Source of the DNA: Phycisphaerales bacterium
Lineage (GTDB): Bacteria; Planctomycetota; Phycisphaerae; Sedimentisphaerales; Anaerobacaceae
Length of the DNA: 44,096 bases
Direction: 5' to 3'
Assembly: GCA_020352215.1 (NCBI GenBank)
Contig: CP070675.1
Location: 3,674,354 to 3,718,449 of the forward strand
The position numbers were made by a program, and so were the translations under genes. This document shows, one piece after another, positions 7,700 to 16,962 of this stretch; position 1 is the first letter of the stretch; every line of letters begins with the position of its first letter. The notes below the pieces were generated by a model. That model searched no databases and had not been told where the DNA came from. It saw only the letters and a list, made by a program, of their open reading frames with translations.

Positions 7700-10012
7700 A
7701 TGAATATGCGGGGCCTGCGATTCCGTGCCAGGTACTTCGGTCTTTCGGCGCTTCTGGCCATCTCAGTGCATTGCGGGCAGCAATTCGCCCTCTCGCAAAC
7801 GACCGGTGCACGGGCTCGGTGGGCGCCCGTCGGTCTGTCCGGCGGCGGCGCGATGTTCTCGCCCGCGATTTCGCCAGCCGATCCGAACCTGATGATGCTC
7901 AACTGCGATATGAGTGCAGCATACATCTCCGAGGATGGAGGCCGCAATTGGCGCATGGTCAACCACGCCCAGCTCAGAGCCGACATAAGATGTCGGCCGG
8001 GCTTCCACCCGGCCGATCCCAACGTCATTTACGCTTCATCAGGTGGTCGCCTTCGAATCAGCAGGGACCAAGGTAGAACGTTCTCGCCTACCGGCAATCT
8101 CAGTCAGTCTCTGTACGGTGAAATAGCAGTAAGCCCGATCGATCCAAAAGTCATGCTTGTAGGCACGCGTGACGGCCGGTGCAGGTTGTCGCGCGATGCG
8201 GGTGCCACGTGGGACTTATGCGACGGACCTGAAGGTCAGATTGTTGGGTTTCACTTCGATCGCACGCGCAAAGGGCGTGTTGTGTTCGCCGCCACGGACA
8301 AGGCTATTTGGCGATCCGATGACGGTGGACAAACCTGGACAGAAAGAACCCGCGGTCTGCCGTGGAAGGAGATACAGGGATTCGCCGGCGGTTCTGATTC
8401 GGCGAACGACCTCATCATGCTGTACTGCACCGTGCGTAGTAAAGATGAGAACGGCAGTTTCAGAGGAGGCATCTATCGCTCCCGCGATCGCGGCCAAACC
8501 TGGCAGCAGGCTATGGGCCAAGGTATCAACACCGAAACGAAGAAGGCCGACCGATGGGCCTATGGCCCCATCGCCCAGTACAGGCAGCTGCTAACCACCG
8601 ATACGTACCCGCTGACAGTCTATGCCATGAATACAAGCACCGGGTTCCATCCACCGCATCATGAGACGGTCTATCGAAGCGACGACGGTGGCCAGACTTG
8701 GCGGGACACCTTCTTCATGGACCCACGGTTCAAAGAATACAACGTTGTTCCCAACTATGTCACGGCATCCACAGGGCAGTCCTACAAGGGAGGTGACGTA
8801 CCGTTTGGGGCGGCTATATGCAACAGTGACCCTAACCGCGTGGTCCTGGTATGGAGCCAATGCTACGTTACACACAATGGCGGTGATACTTGGTTCAACG
8901 GTCATACATATCCAGCCCCTGGTCAGGAGCCCAAACCCGGCTGTGCATGGGTGTGCAACGGCTTGGTGGTCACCACCACATGGAATTACTACATTGACCC
9001 CTTCGAACCAAACCGCCACTACATTGCCTACACAGACATCGGCTTTGCCCGGTCCCTCGATAGGGGCAAGACGTGGATATGGTGGGACGAGGACTCATGG
9101 GCGCCGTGGCGGAACACCTGCTACGAGATCGCGTTCGACCCGGATGTACCCGGCAAAATGTGGGGTGCATTTTCTAATGTGCACGACATCCCTAACGATA
9201 ACATTATTTCCGAGCGACACGGACACAATCGTCCCGGTGGGGTGTGCATCTCGCGCGATTTCGGCGCTTCGTGGAAGCCTGAGGCTCAAGGTATCCCGCC
9301 CAGACCGGTGACCTCTATCGTGCTCGATCCCGAGAGCCCCGAGAATGCGCGGACGTTGTATGCCGGGGTGTTCATGGAAGGTGTGTACAAATCGACCAAC
9401 GACGGCAAGACATGGACACTGAAAAAGAATGGACTGGGTCACCCACAGAACATGCGAGTCCATCGTGTGATACTGCACAAGGACGGCACACTCTTTGCGA
9501 TGATCTGTGCCAAGCGTCCGGCACGCGGACAACCACTTATGAGTGAAGGTGTGGGGCTGTACCGATCCACAGACGGCGCCGAGACATGGAAGAAAGTAAA
9601 TGTCTCCCGGCTTTTTCTGTACCCAAAGGACGTTACGGTTCATCCCGAGGACAGCGATACCATCCTTGTGGGCACATGCGATTCAAATTGGCAGGACAAG
9701 TCCGGCGGCTTGTACCGCACGGACGATGGCGGCAGAACCTGGCAGCGCATTGGCCGAAATGGACGGCAGACATTCGGCGGCTACTTTCACCCAAAACGGA
9801 ATGGATGGATCTACATGACTCTTACCGAGGGAGCGCCCGGTGCAGGTTTCTGGCTAACACGGGATGACGGCCGGACATGGGAGCCGTTCGAGGATCTGCC
9901 GTTTTCGAATATTCAGCGTGTCTCGTCCGATCCATCGGATGACAGCTTGATATATGTCACGACATTCGGCGGTAGTGTCTGGCGGGGGCCTGAAGTCCCG
10001 GGCCCCAAATGA
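7700..10012 (+). CDS. Secreted Asp-box (BNR) beta-propeller protein, GH74/sortilin-like
   Basis: The open frame extends upstream to 7619, but ATG at 7700 is preferred. It follows AAGGGG closely and starts a signal peptide (MNMRGLRFRARYFGLSALLA), giving 770 residues. At least thirteen Asp-box motifs (S/T-x-[DN]-x-G-x-[TS]-[WF]) are spread along the protein, for example SEDGGRNW, SDDGGQTW, SRDRGQTW, THNGGDTW, STNDGKTW and TRDDGRTW. That number suggests two stacked propellers, as in GH74 enzymes. Near the N-terminus ISPADPNLMMLNCDMSAAYI aligns with the GH74 pattern around its catalytic Asp (TDVGGAYR), so glycoside hydrolysis is possible. Such proteins are often labelled exo-sialidase, but no sialidase FRIP or Arg triad was seen. 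It probably acts on, or binds, polysaccharide outside the cell. Confidence 0.8.
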   Translation: MNMRGLRFRARYFGLSALLAISVHCGQQFALSQTTGARARWAPVGLSGGGAMFSPAISPADPNLMMLNCDMSAAYISEDGGRNWRMVNHAQLRADIRCRPGFHPADPNVIYASSGGRLRISRDQGRTFSPTGNLSQSLYGEIAVSPIDPKVMLVGTRDGRCRLSRDAGATWDLCDGPEGQIVGFHFDRTRKGRVVFAATDKAIWRSDDGGQTWTERTRGLPWKEIQGFAGGSDSANDLIMLYCTVRSKDENGSFRGGIYRSRDRGQTWQQAMGQGINTETKKADRWAYGPIAQYRQLLTTDTYPLTVYAMNTSTGFHPPHHETVYRSDDGGQTWRDTFFMDPRFKEYNVVPNYVTASTGQSYKGGDVPFGAAICNSDPNRVVLVWSQCYVTHNGGDTWFNGHTYPAPGQEPKPGCAWVCNGLVVTTTWNYYIDPFEPNRHYIAYTDIGFARSLDRGKTWIWWDEDSWAPWRNTCYEIAFDPDVPGKMWGAFSNVHDIPNDNIISERHGHNRPGGVCISRDFGASWKPEAQGIPPRPVTSIVLDPESPENARTLYAGVFMEGVYKSTNDGKTWTLKKNGLGHPQNMRVHRVILHKDGTLFAMICAKRPARGQPLMSEGVGLYRSTDGAETWKKVNVSRLFLYPKDVTVHPEDSDTILVGTCDSNWQDKSGGLYRTDDGGRTWQRIGRNGRQTFGGYFHPKRNGWIYMTLTEGAPGAGFWLTRDDGRTWEPFEDLPFSNIQRVSSDPSDDSLIYVTTFGGSVWRGPEVPGPK

Positions 10013-10048
10013 CCAAACCGGTTCTACTGATAGTCCCGATGATCGCGC

Positions 10049-11098
10049 TCATGCAGCAGGTACCGGGATGACTGTCGCTGTCCGGGCCGATTCGTAACAC
10101 GCGGCAAGTACAATCTGATTACGCAGTCCGAGTTGGGCCGAATCGGCGAATGTCTTGCGCTCAAGAATCGCCCTGCTGAACTGTTCAATCTCCGCGCGGT
10201 AGGTGTTTACAGGCTCCGGCTCGAGAACAAGGCCGTTGTCCGACCGGCGGGCCTGCTGGGCGTCGTAGTCAGAGTTGTCTTGTTCGAGATATGCCGTCAT
10301 CCGCTCGGCTGTGCCCTGGCCAATCGTGCCCTTGGCAATGATACTGCCCCTTGAACCATAGAGTTCCAACACGTTCTTGCTGCTTGCGTCGGGAATACAA
10401 AAGAAGGTATCCACGGTGGCCATAGCGCCGTTCTCGAAGAACAGCATCGCCGTCGCGCTATCCTCTGTCTGATAGTCGTGGACAGTGTTGTTGATAAAAC
10501 ACGAAACCCTGCTCACCCTGCCGAGGAACATTTCCAGAAGGTCAATGCAGTGGCCTCCCATATCCATCAGCGCGCCACCGCCGCCCTTGTCGCTTTCCTG
10601 CCGCCAAGCGCCGGTGATGGGGGGATACCAACAGGATAGTTGTGTGCGGGCATACACGAGCGTTCCGAGTCTTCCTTCACGAATGAGCCTGAGTGCTTCC
10701 TGGTGCTGGGAGTGAAAGCGCATCATCAACGCAGTACCCAGCAAGACGCCGGCATTTTGAGCCGCCTGCAGCATCTCACGGGCCTGCTCGACGGTCATTC
10801 CAAGGGGCTTCTCGCACAAGACATGTTTGCCGGCATCGGCACAGGCCAGAACCTGCTCGTGATGCACATACGCAGGTGTCGCCACATAGACCGCGTCGAT
10901 ATCCGCCTTAAGCACTTCATCGAGGCTGCCCAGGGGCTCGGCGCCAAATTCCCTGGCGACCTCGACATTGACTTTCCGGTCAACGTCGTAGACACAAACC
11001 AGTTCGGCATTATCAGCCGGGATGATACCTTCTGGAATCGTGCGTCGTCTGGCTATCCCACCTGAACCCACAACGGCCCACCTAACCGTATTTGGCAT
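10049..11098 (-). CDS. Gfo/Idh/MocA family sugar dehydrogenase
   Basis: The 349-residue protein begins MPNTVRWAVVGSGGIARRRT, a Rossmann fold with the G-x-G-G-I-A nucleotide-binding turn. It has the family E-K-P-L-G motif at about 95-100 (HVLCEKPLGM) and a C-terminal beta-sheet domain with GGALMDMGGHCIDLLEMFLG, which includes the family catalytic-type His. The open frame reaches 11152, but ATG at 11098 is chosen because AAGGAGG lies 9 nt upstream. There is no signal peptide, so the protein is cytoplasmic, unlike the second Gfo/Idh/MocA enzyme in this window. It follows the DegT-type aminotransferase gene by about 56 nt and is probably co-transcribed with it. The likely reaction is NAD(P)-dependent oxidation of a sugar hydroxyl; the substrate is unknown. 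Confidence 0.88.
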   Translation of the reverse strand: MPNTVRWAVVGSGGIARRRTIPEGIIPADNAELVCVYDVDRKVNVEVAREFGAEPLGSLDEVLKADIDAVYVATPAYVHHEQVLACADAGKHVLCEKPLGMTVEQAREMLQAAQNAGVLLGTALMMRFHSQHQEALRLIREGRLGTLVYARTQLSCWYPPITGAWRQESDKGGGGALMDMGGHCIDLLEMFLGRVSRVSCFINNTVHDYQTEDSATAMLFFENGAMATVDTFFCIPDASSKNVLELYGSRGSIIAKGTIGQGTAERMTAYLEQDNSDYDAQQARRSDNGLVLEPEPVNTYRAEIEQFSRAILERKTFADSAQLGLRNQIVLAACYESARTATVIPVPAA

Positions 11099-11154
11099 CT
11101 GCTCATACCTCCTTTTCGGCAAATCACCGCCGTGTCGCAGCAGAGGAGCCACGA

Positions 11155-12429
11155 CTACTTTGAATAAGCCTTTATGACCTTCGCCAGTGCCAGGCCTATC
11201 TGCTCGCAGTCCTCAGGCTCGAACGTCGGGAACGCAAAGCACGTGAATGTGTGGCTCTGATGCCACACCGCATTGGGAACTTCGACCTTGCTGTAGTCTG
11301 TGCTTGCAGGGTCGGCATACTCCCGCGACTTGAATGGAAAGCCACTCCTGCCAAAAGCGTTGCGTTCTACAAATGCCTTTTCAGTGTGACACTGAGGCCA
11401 GAAGACCCTCCAGCACGGCACCCCCTCGGCGCCGGCGGCCTTGACGAACTCTTCGATGTCGCAGGACATGTTCTCGATATCAAGAGAAAAGGCCATGACA
11501 TACCACCCGTTCCGCCGTTCCGGGGTGTCGATCGGCATATACTTGACCTGGGGTAATTCGCGAAGCGTACCCATAATGATTTGGGCATTGCGCCGACGTC
11601 TGGGCAAATTCCAACTTTCCATCCGTTCGAGCTCCGCAAGCCCGATCGCAGACTGCATCTCCGTCATGCGATAGTTCCACCCCACGATGTTGTGGATGTA
11701 GGGAAGTCTCTGCTCGAGTTCCAGCAGGTTCAATCGCTCACGCACATCGTAGCCGTGGTCGCGGAAGCTGCGGGCGTTCCAGGCCAGCTCTTCGTCATCG
11801 GTTGTCACCATCCCACCTTCGCCTCCGGTCGTGAAGGTCTTGTTCTGGCAGAAGCTGCAGGCGGCGATGTGGCCGAGAGTCCCGGTTTTCCTGCCCTTGT
11901 ACACGCCCCCAAAAGCTTCGGCGTTGTCTTCGATAACGTATAAGTTGTGTTTCTTAGCGAAGGAGTTGACCTTGTCTATATCGCAAATGTTGCCGTAAAG
12001 ATGCACAGGAATAATAGCCTTAGTCCGCTCGTTCACGAGCTTCTTAGCTGATTCAACGCTGATGCAGTGGTCGTCGATGTTCACGTCGGCAAACCGCGGG
12101 ATGGCCCCCGCCTGCACAACCGCGAAACTCGTGGCAATGAAAGTGTAGCTCGGCACGATGACTTCGTCGCCGGGGCCGATGCCAAGCGCCGAGAGAGCGA
12201 CATGCAGGGCAGCCGTCCCGGACGATACGCTGACGGCGAACTTGCTGCCCTGCCATTCGGCGTACTTCTTCTCGAATTCCATTCCTCTCGGGCCGGTCCA
12301 GTAATTGACCTTTCCCGAACGCAGCACCTGCTCAACAGCTTTGATCGCATTGTCGCTGAATTGCGGCCAGCCGGCTAATGTGTTTGTTACTGCCTTGGGG
12401 CCTTCGTCAATCGCAAGCTTGGTGTCCAT
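11155..12429 (-). CDS. DegT/DnrJ/EryC1/StrS family PLP-dependent sugar aminotransferase
   Basis: This 424-residue protein shows the family layout. SVSSGTAALHVALSALGIGP forms the cofactor phosphate-binding turn, and GDEVIVPSYTFIATSFAVVQ and VIEDNAEAFGG (Asp contacting the pyridine ring) follow. The Schiff-base Lys sits in SFCQNKTFTTGGEGGM. The C-terminal part has the usual aromatic and His-rich end (WHQSHTFTCFAFP). GGAGG lies 11 nt before the ATG. These enzymes transfer an amino group from glutamate or glutamine to a keto-sugar. Together with the adjacent Gfo/Idh/MocA dehydrogenase it could oxidise and then aminate a sugar, as in the NtdC/NtdA pair of kanosamine synthesis; that link is inference. 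A few relatives act as dehydratases, but the Lys argues for a normal aminotransferase. Confidence 0.88.
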   Translation of the reverse strand: MDTKLAIDEGPKAVTNTLAGWPQFSDNAIKAVEQVLRSGKVNYWTGPRGMEFEKKYAEWQGSKFAVSVSSGTAALHVALSALGIGPGDEVIVPSYTFIATSFAVVQAGAIPRFADVNIDDHCISVESAKKLVNERTKAIIPVHLYGNICDIDKVNSFAKKHNLYVIEDNAEAFGGVYKGRKTGTLGHIAACSFCQNKTFTTGGEGGMVTTDDEELAWNARSFRDHGYDVRERLNLLELEQRLPYIHNIVGWNYRMTEMQSAIGLAELERMESWNLPRRRRNAQIIMGTLRELPQVKYMPIDTPERRNGWYVMAFSLDIENMSCDIEEFVKAAGAEGVPCWRVFWPQCHTEKAFVERNAFGRSGFPFKSREYADPASTDYSKVEVPNAVWHQSHTFTCFAFPTFEPEDCEQIGLALAKVIKAYSK

Positions 12430-12707
12430 TGTCTTGTTGTCCTCCCATTATGTTTGAGTACTATAACTGAACATTCTCCGACCCGAAATGGTGCTCCAGG
12501 GGCAGCATCACAGCGCCCATTGCAATTGCAGAACACCGGAGCCTGCTGAACTCGACACGGCAAAGGCGTCTCCCATCCTTGATAAGGTGAAAATCGGCCG
12601 CATTCAAGAAAATTCAGATTCCGCGCTTTGCGTCGGCTGCCGAACCATTTCTCCGCCAGGGGAAAATACAAAGAGCTGCAACTTCTTATTTGATAACTAT
12701 TTATAAA

Positions 12708-12781
12708 CACGCCCGGCAGGACTCGAACCTGCGACCTACGGATTAGAAATCCGTTGCTCTGTCCAACTGAGCTACGGGCGC
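12708..12781 (-). tRNA. tRNA-Arg (anticodon TCT)
   Basis: The minus strand folds into a full cloverleaf. The acceptor stem GCGCCCG pairs with CGGGCGT (one G-U), the D-arm contains TAGCTCAGTTGG, and the anticodon stem-loop GGATTTCTAATCC exposes TCT. The T-arm is GCAGGTTCGAGTCCTGC, with discriminator base G at 12708. No CCA is encoded. The gene stands alone between DegT and the FAD oxidoreductase. Confidence 0.95.
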
Positions 12782-12800
12782 AAACGTTTTAAGTGCCTTT

Positions 12801-12830
12801 AGTCTAACAACTTCCCAATTCACCTGTCAA
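12801..12830 (-). promoter_or_regulatory. Promoter of tRNA-Arg
   Basis: On the minus strand, a perfect TTGACA (12825-12830) is followed after 18 bp by TAGACT (12801-12806), with TGT just upstream forming an extended -10. Transcription would begin about 12 nt before the tRNA 5' end at 12781. Confidence 0.65.
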
Positions 12831-12956
12831 TCCTCTCAGACTCCGACAGGCCGGGCCTGCCAAGGGTGTCGCCGCTCGTCTGGCCACCTGAACGTCTCGC
12901 CCAGCTTGATCCAGGCACGATTCCCACAGAGAGTCGCACATCGGCCCACATTGCAA

Positions 12957-14339
12957 TCACCCTGTGTTTATGAGTTCGTCCTGACTCTGCCCGCCGCGCG
13001 TCAGGTCCACGCCGTCTGCCCGCAGTGCGTCCTGCAATTGGCTGACTTTCAACTCGCGGGGCAGACATCCTTTCTTTGCCGACAGCGCCGCCGCCAGCCC
13101 CGCTGCGTGACCGGTGGCCACACAGTTGCCCATGCTCTTGCCGGCCGAGGCCGCCACATGCGTAGCGGAGATGCACCGTCCGGCCATCAGCAGTCCTTCC
13201 AATTTCTCCGGCAGGATCGCACGGTACGGCACATCATGGATCTTCATCTTGGACAATCGGACAAAGCCAATGTCCAGAAAACCGCTCCGCCAGGCTATTA
13301 CGTCGCCGAACTTCCGCCCGCTCAGGGCATCTTGTTCGGTCAGTACGTACGGGCCTCTGACCCGGCGGGTCTCGCGAACACCGACCTGCGTGCCTGTGCC
13401 GATCAACTCGATGGCACCGAGCTCCTCGCCCCCAAACTCGCGCATGGCCAGGGCCATCTGGAGAACCTGACGTCGGCTCTGGCACTCAGCCTGTGTGCGC
13501 TGTACCGGGTCCGTCGCATCGAACTGGCCCATGTCCCGTGTTCCGGCGTGGTTGATGTAGAAGCCGCTGCTGTTTGAGACCTTCCCCAGACCCCATCCCT
13601 TTGGGATCAGTGGGTATTTCGCGCGTGCCTCTCGGGCTATCTCTGCCATGTTTGCCTTTCGCACCTCCTCTCTGGTGACATTAGTCAGGTTCAAGCACAG
13701 CGTAATCGGAGAAAGCGAGCCTGTTTCCTTCATCGTTTCGGCGCCGGCGTAGTACGCCACGTCCGCATCGCCGGTACAGTCTACTACTGCCTTGGCCCTG
13801 ATCACGGCCGGACCTCGCTTGGTCGCTACTACAACGCCCGTAATACGGCCGCCATCCACCACAGCGTCAATTGCCCGCGTGTGGACCAGGTATTTACAGC
13901 CAACCTGATCCAGCGCATCGAGCACCGCAACTTTGAGGTAATCGACGTTGCACCACAGTTGATGCTGACCGACCCTTACGGCCTGGTCGCCGTAGCTTAG
14001 GAGTCTCTCGATGACCAGCTCGTGCACTTTCGACCGCGCCTTGCTACCCGGACGCATCTGGTTTATGGGCATTCCCAAGCACCAGGCGGCCACTCCTCCG
14101 AAAAAGGCGTGGTGCTCAATCAGCAGTGTGTCGGCGCCCTTTCCCGCCGCTCCTAACGCTGCGCCGATTCCAGCGGGGCCGCCACCGACGACCAGTACGT
14201 CCGGCTCATACGGGATGGTGGCCTCTTTGCGGATCTTCAGAACACCGTGTCTGGAAGCTGAACGTGTCCTCGTACCCAGAGCTCCCGTGCCGACTGCCAT
14301 GAGAAATCTTCTGCGGTCAACTGTGTTTTCCTTTTTCAT
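12957..14339 (-). CDS. Tat-exported FAD-dependent oxidoreductase (FAD_oxidored family)
   Basis: This 460-residue protein starts with a twin-arginine signal (VDRRRFLMAVGTGALG) and then the dinucleotide-binding motif VLVVGGGPAGIGAALGAAGK and IEHHAFFGGVA. Mid-protein AKAVVDCTGDADVAYYAGAE is the second FAD contact typical of this family, and LLMAGRCISATHVAASAGKS with GHAAGLAAALS closes the FAD site. Members oxidise sugars, sugar acids or related small molecules and often sit beside enolase-superfamily dehydratases in planctomycetes. Here it lies just downstream of two such genes on the same strand, so a shared pathway outside the cytoplasm is likely. GAGGAAAGGA directly precedes the ATG. The 14340-14420 gap holds nothing recognisable. 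The substrate is unknown. Confidence 0.82.
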   Translation of the reverse strand: MKKENTVDRRRFLMAVGTGALGTRTRSASRHGVLKIRKEATIPYEPDVLVVGGGPAGIGAALGAAGKGADTLLIEHHAFFGGVAAWCLGMPINQMRPGSKARSKVHELVIERLLSYGDQAVRVGQHQLWCNVDYLKVAVLDALDQVGCKYLVHTRAIDAVVDGGRITGVVVATKRGPAVIRAKAVVDCTGDADVAYYAGAETMKETGSLSPITLCLNLTNVTREEVRKANMAEIAREARAKYPLIPKGWGLGKVSNSSGFYINHAGTRDMGQFDATDPVQRTQAECQSRRQVLQMALAMREFGGEELGAIELIGTGTQVGVRETRRVRGPYVLTEQDALSGRKFGDVIAWRSGFLDIGFVRLSKMKIHDVPYRAILPEKLEGLLMAGRCISATHVAASAGKSMGNCVATGHAAGLAAALSAKKGCLPRELKVSQLQDALRADGVDLTRGGQSQDELINTG

Positions 14340-14420
14340 CGTCCTTTCCTCAAATGACCTATTTCAGCGTCTGGACGTCCTCTTCCAGCCATTCAATATA
14401 TCTACCGCGGTGAGTTTCAA

Positions 14421-15665
14421 TCACATCGGTTCTGCATCGCGAAGAATATCCGCATCCTCAGTAATCCCAAGACCAGGTCCGGTGGGGACATTCACGGCAC
14501 CTTTTCGCAACCTCAAAGGCGGATCATACCAGGAGCCCGTTTGAGAAATATTACCCTTATATTCCTGGAAGTCACCCAGGTTCGGGGTGCAGGAAGCGAA
14601 ATGCAGTACGTCGACATATCCCACACCACCGCCGGACATGTGGGGGATAACAGAGATGCCTGCCTCGGCAGCCATACGTGCCACGCGGATTGCACGAATA
14701 TATCCGCCATTATAATGAAGGTCCGGCTGGACGACCTGCACAGCGTCATTCTGAACCATCCACCGAAAACGCCGAATGCTGGTCTCTTGCTCTCCACCGG
14801 ATATCGGAATTGAGAGGGCGTCGGCCACACGTTTGGTTTCCTCAAGGTGGTCGAACGGACACGGCTCCTCAAACATGTTGATGCCGTAGTCTTGCATCAG
14901 TTTGCCGATTTCAATGGCCTTTCGCGAGTCATAGGAACCATTGGCATCGGCGAAGATGGTGATGTTGTCACCCAGCTTTTTGCGTACTATCCGAATCAAA
15001 CCTTCCGTTCGTCCGGGCATGGAATCTGCGTTGTTACTCATCCGTCCGCCAACCTTGAACTTGACCGCCTTGGCGTTGGTCTGCTCGATATGCCGTGCCA
15101 AGACAGCCACTTCTTGCTCTGGCGTCGTGTCACGGTTCCCGCTGGCAACGTAGACTGGAACCTGGCGGCGAACCACACCACCAAGCAGCTCGCCGACCGG
15201 CTTGTTCATAATCTTGCCAAGAAGATCCAGTACGCTGAACTCCACCCATGCAACGCAGCACCACAAAGCCAGACCTGACAGCTTGTAGTTGCTGCGATAT
15301 AGGTATACTCCGTCGATCAGCGACTCAAGATCGCGGGCATCCTTCCCAATGAAATACGGTGCCACCAACTGCTGTAGGATGGGATACAGATATGCCGCGC
15401 GACTGTTGGTGACACATATTCCGACCGCGCCGTCGGTCGACCTTGTGCGCACGAAATGGTTATTTCTATCCCGCAGCAAATCGATTGAAGCGATTTTTAC
15501 CGGCGATCTGAGCGACGCAATCTTCAGCACAGGCGCCGCCGCGGCCTTATCAAGCTCAGCGGCACTTATTCTCCCTTCTTCGGCGGCAGACAAACGGCTC
15601 TTAGTCGTTGCCACTGCCGCAATACCGACAGTCGACTTCATTAGGAAACGACGATCACATTTCAT
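14421..15665 (-). CDS. Enolase-superfamily (mandelate racemase/muconate lactonizing) enzyme, Tat signal
   Basis: The open frame extends to 15773, but ATG at 15665 has GGAG 7 nt upstream and opens a twin-arginine signal (MKCDRRFLMKSTVGIAAVA), giving 414 residues. The barrel carries the mandelate-racemase pattern: K-x-K in AVKFKVGG; metal ligands in FADANGSYD, FEEPCPFDHLEE and ISGGEQETS; an Asp in VQPDLHYNGGY; and a His in VIPHMSGGGVG. These fit a general base pair (Lys and His-Asp) acting on a sugar acid, so dehydratase or epimerase activity is expected. The gene lies 61 bp downstream of a paralogous gene and upstream of the FAD oxidoreductase. Export of such an enzyme is unusual outside this group of bacteria; the Tat motif is visible but its use is inferred. 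Confidence 0.85.
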   Translation of the reverse strand: MKCDRRFLMKSTVGIAAVATTKSRLSAAEEGRISAAELDKAAAAPVLKIASLRSPVKIASIDLLRDRNNHFVRTRSTDGAVGICVTNSRAAYLYPILQQLVAPYFIGKDARDLESLIDGVYLYRSNYKLSGLALWCCVAWVEFSVLDLLGKIMNKPVGELLGGVVRRQVPVYVASGNRDTTPEQEVAVLARHIEQTNAKAVKFKVGGRMSNNADSMPGRTEGLIRIVRKKLGDNITIFADANGSYDSRKAIEIGKLMQDYGINMFEEPCPFDHLEETKRVADALSIPISGGEQETSIRRFRWMVQNDAVQVVQPDLHYNGGYIRAIRVARMAAEAGISVIPHMSGGGVGYVDVLHFASCTPNLGDFQEYKGNISQTGSWYDPPLRLRKGAVNVPTGPGLGITEDADILRDAEPM

Positions 15666-15726
15666 TGCGAATCTCCTACAAGCAAATCCAACTTTGCACT
15701 TTTGGCCGTGCGCCTGCCCAATTCTG

Positions 15727-16962
15727 TTATTCGAAGAACCCCGACCCCTTGCCGAGGTGATTGCGACAGACATCCTCGTTCAACTCTACTCCCAAGCCTG
15801 GTTTGTTGGGAATTTCCAGATACCCATCTCTGTAGATTGGTCCGTCGTGCTTTATGATGTCCTGCCAATGAGGTAGTTCCACGCTGTCTGATTCGAGAGC
15901 TACAAACGATCGGATGGCCATGCACGCATGTCCCGATGCAATCGTTCCGACCGGTGAGCACATGTTGTGACAGAGCATGTTTATATAGTACAGATCGGCC
16001 CAGTCGGCGATTCGTTTCATCTCGAGAAGACCGCCGCACTTTTGCGTGTCAGGCTGTATAATATCGCACGCCTGCTTTTCGATGAATGGCCGGAACGTCT
16101 GTCGAGTGAAAAGGTTCTCACCCGTGGCGATGGGGACTTTACTGGCTGCGGTTATACGCGCAAAGGCATCGGCATTCTCCGGCGGCATCGGATCTTCTAA
16201 GAACCACAGATTCAGATGCTCGACCATCTGAACAAACCGCATGGCCTCCCGTGTGTTGTACCCCCAATGCAGGTCAACGCCGAGCGGGAAGTCAGGCCCC
16301 AACTCAGCCCGAATCGCCTCAAGTATCCTCACCCATGCCTTCATATCGCCCGACAAGAGCGTACGGTTCCATCGCTCCCCCCGGAATCGATTCAGATCGA
16401 ACTTCATTGCCCGGAAGCCATACGCCCTTGACCGCCGAGCCTCTTCGACCCATGGCTTCGGATCGATAGTATCGGGTGAGCCGGTATCGTGATAGATCAG
16501 CAGTCTGTCGCGGAACTTGCCGCCCAACAGAACGTAAACGGGCACGTTCAGAATCTTGCCCGCGAGGTCCCACAAGGCAGTTTCAATCCCCGAGATTGCG
16601 CCGGTAAGTGAACCTGAACGCGATCCTTGTCCAACGCCTGCATCCATCATCTTGTGCCAAAGATAATCCACCTGCAGCGGGTCCTGGCCGGTGATTTGTC
16701 CCTTGATGCCATTGATGTGATCGACGACTCCGGCCCGGTTAAAGGCCTCGCCCAGGCCGTAAAGACCTGAGTCCGTCGTTATCTTCACCAAATGAGCATC
16801 ATAGTAACTCAATCTTACCGAGGCGGTCTTGACATCACGAATCTTGACCTTGCCCAGTTCAGTTGTGGCCCGAGGCACCGCCTTCAAGACGCCGGGTCGC
16901 TCAAGCAGACTGCCGATTGCCAGGGCACTGCCCGCCGCGGTTAGAAAGTTCCGTCGATCCAT
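15727..16962 (-). CDS. Enolase-superfamily sugar-acid dehydratase-like enzyme, Tat signal
   Basis: The open frame reaches 17262, but ATG at 16962 is chosen: AAAGGGGA precedes it and the product begins with a twin-arginine signal (MDRRNFLTAAGSALAIGSLL), giving 411 residues. The barrel shows K-x-D instead of K-x-K (FRAMKFDLNRF). Metal and acid residues lie in GVDLHWGYN, FLEDPMPPEN and IATGENLFTR, and the late His in CHNMCSPVGTIASGH. The K-x-D form with a late H-N motif resembles RspA- and galactonate-dehydratase-like subgroups, so a dehydration of an aldonic acid is the best guess. It differs clearly from the next gene downstream, so the pair is not a recent duplicate. It is probably the first gene of the dehydratase-dehydratase-FAD oxidoreductase run. 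Confidence 0.85.
   Translation of the reverse strand: MDRRNFLTAAGSALAIGSLLERPGVLKAVPRATTELGKVKIRDVKTASVRLSYYDAHLVKITTDSGLYGLGEAFNRAGVVDHINGIKGQITGQDPLQVDYLWHKMMDAGVGQGSRSGSLTGAISGIETALWDLAGKILNVPVYVLLGGKFRDRLLIYHDTGSPDTIDPKPWVEEARRSRAYGFRAMKFDLNRFRGERWNRTLLSGDMKAWVRILEAIRAELGPDFPLGVDLHWGYNTREAMRFVQMVEHLNLWFLEDPMPPENADAFARITAASKVPIATGENLFTRQTFRPFIEKQACDIIQPDTQKCGGLLEMKRIADWADLYYINMLCHNMCSPVGTIASGHACMAIRSFVALESDSVELPHWQDIIKHDGPIYRDGYLEIPNKPGLGVELNEDVCRNHLGKGSGFFE

Noticed and set aside
7700..10012. Call as true exo-alpha-sialidase
   Set aside because: Asp boxes alone do not define sialidases; the Arg triad and FRIP motif were not found.
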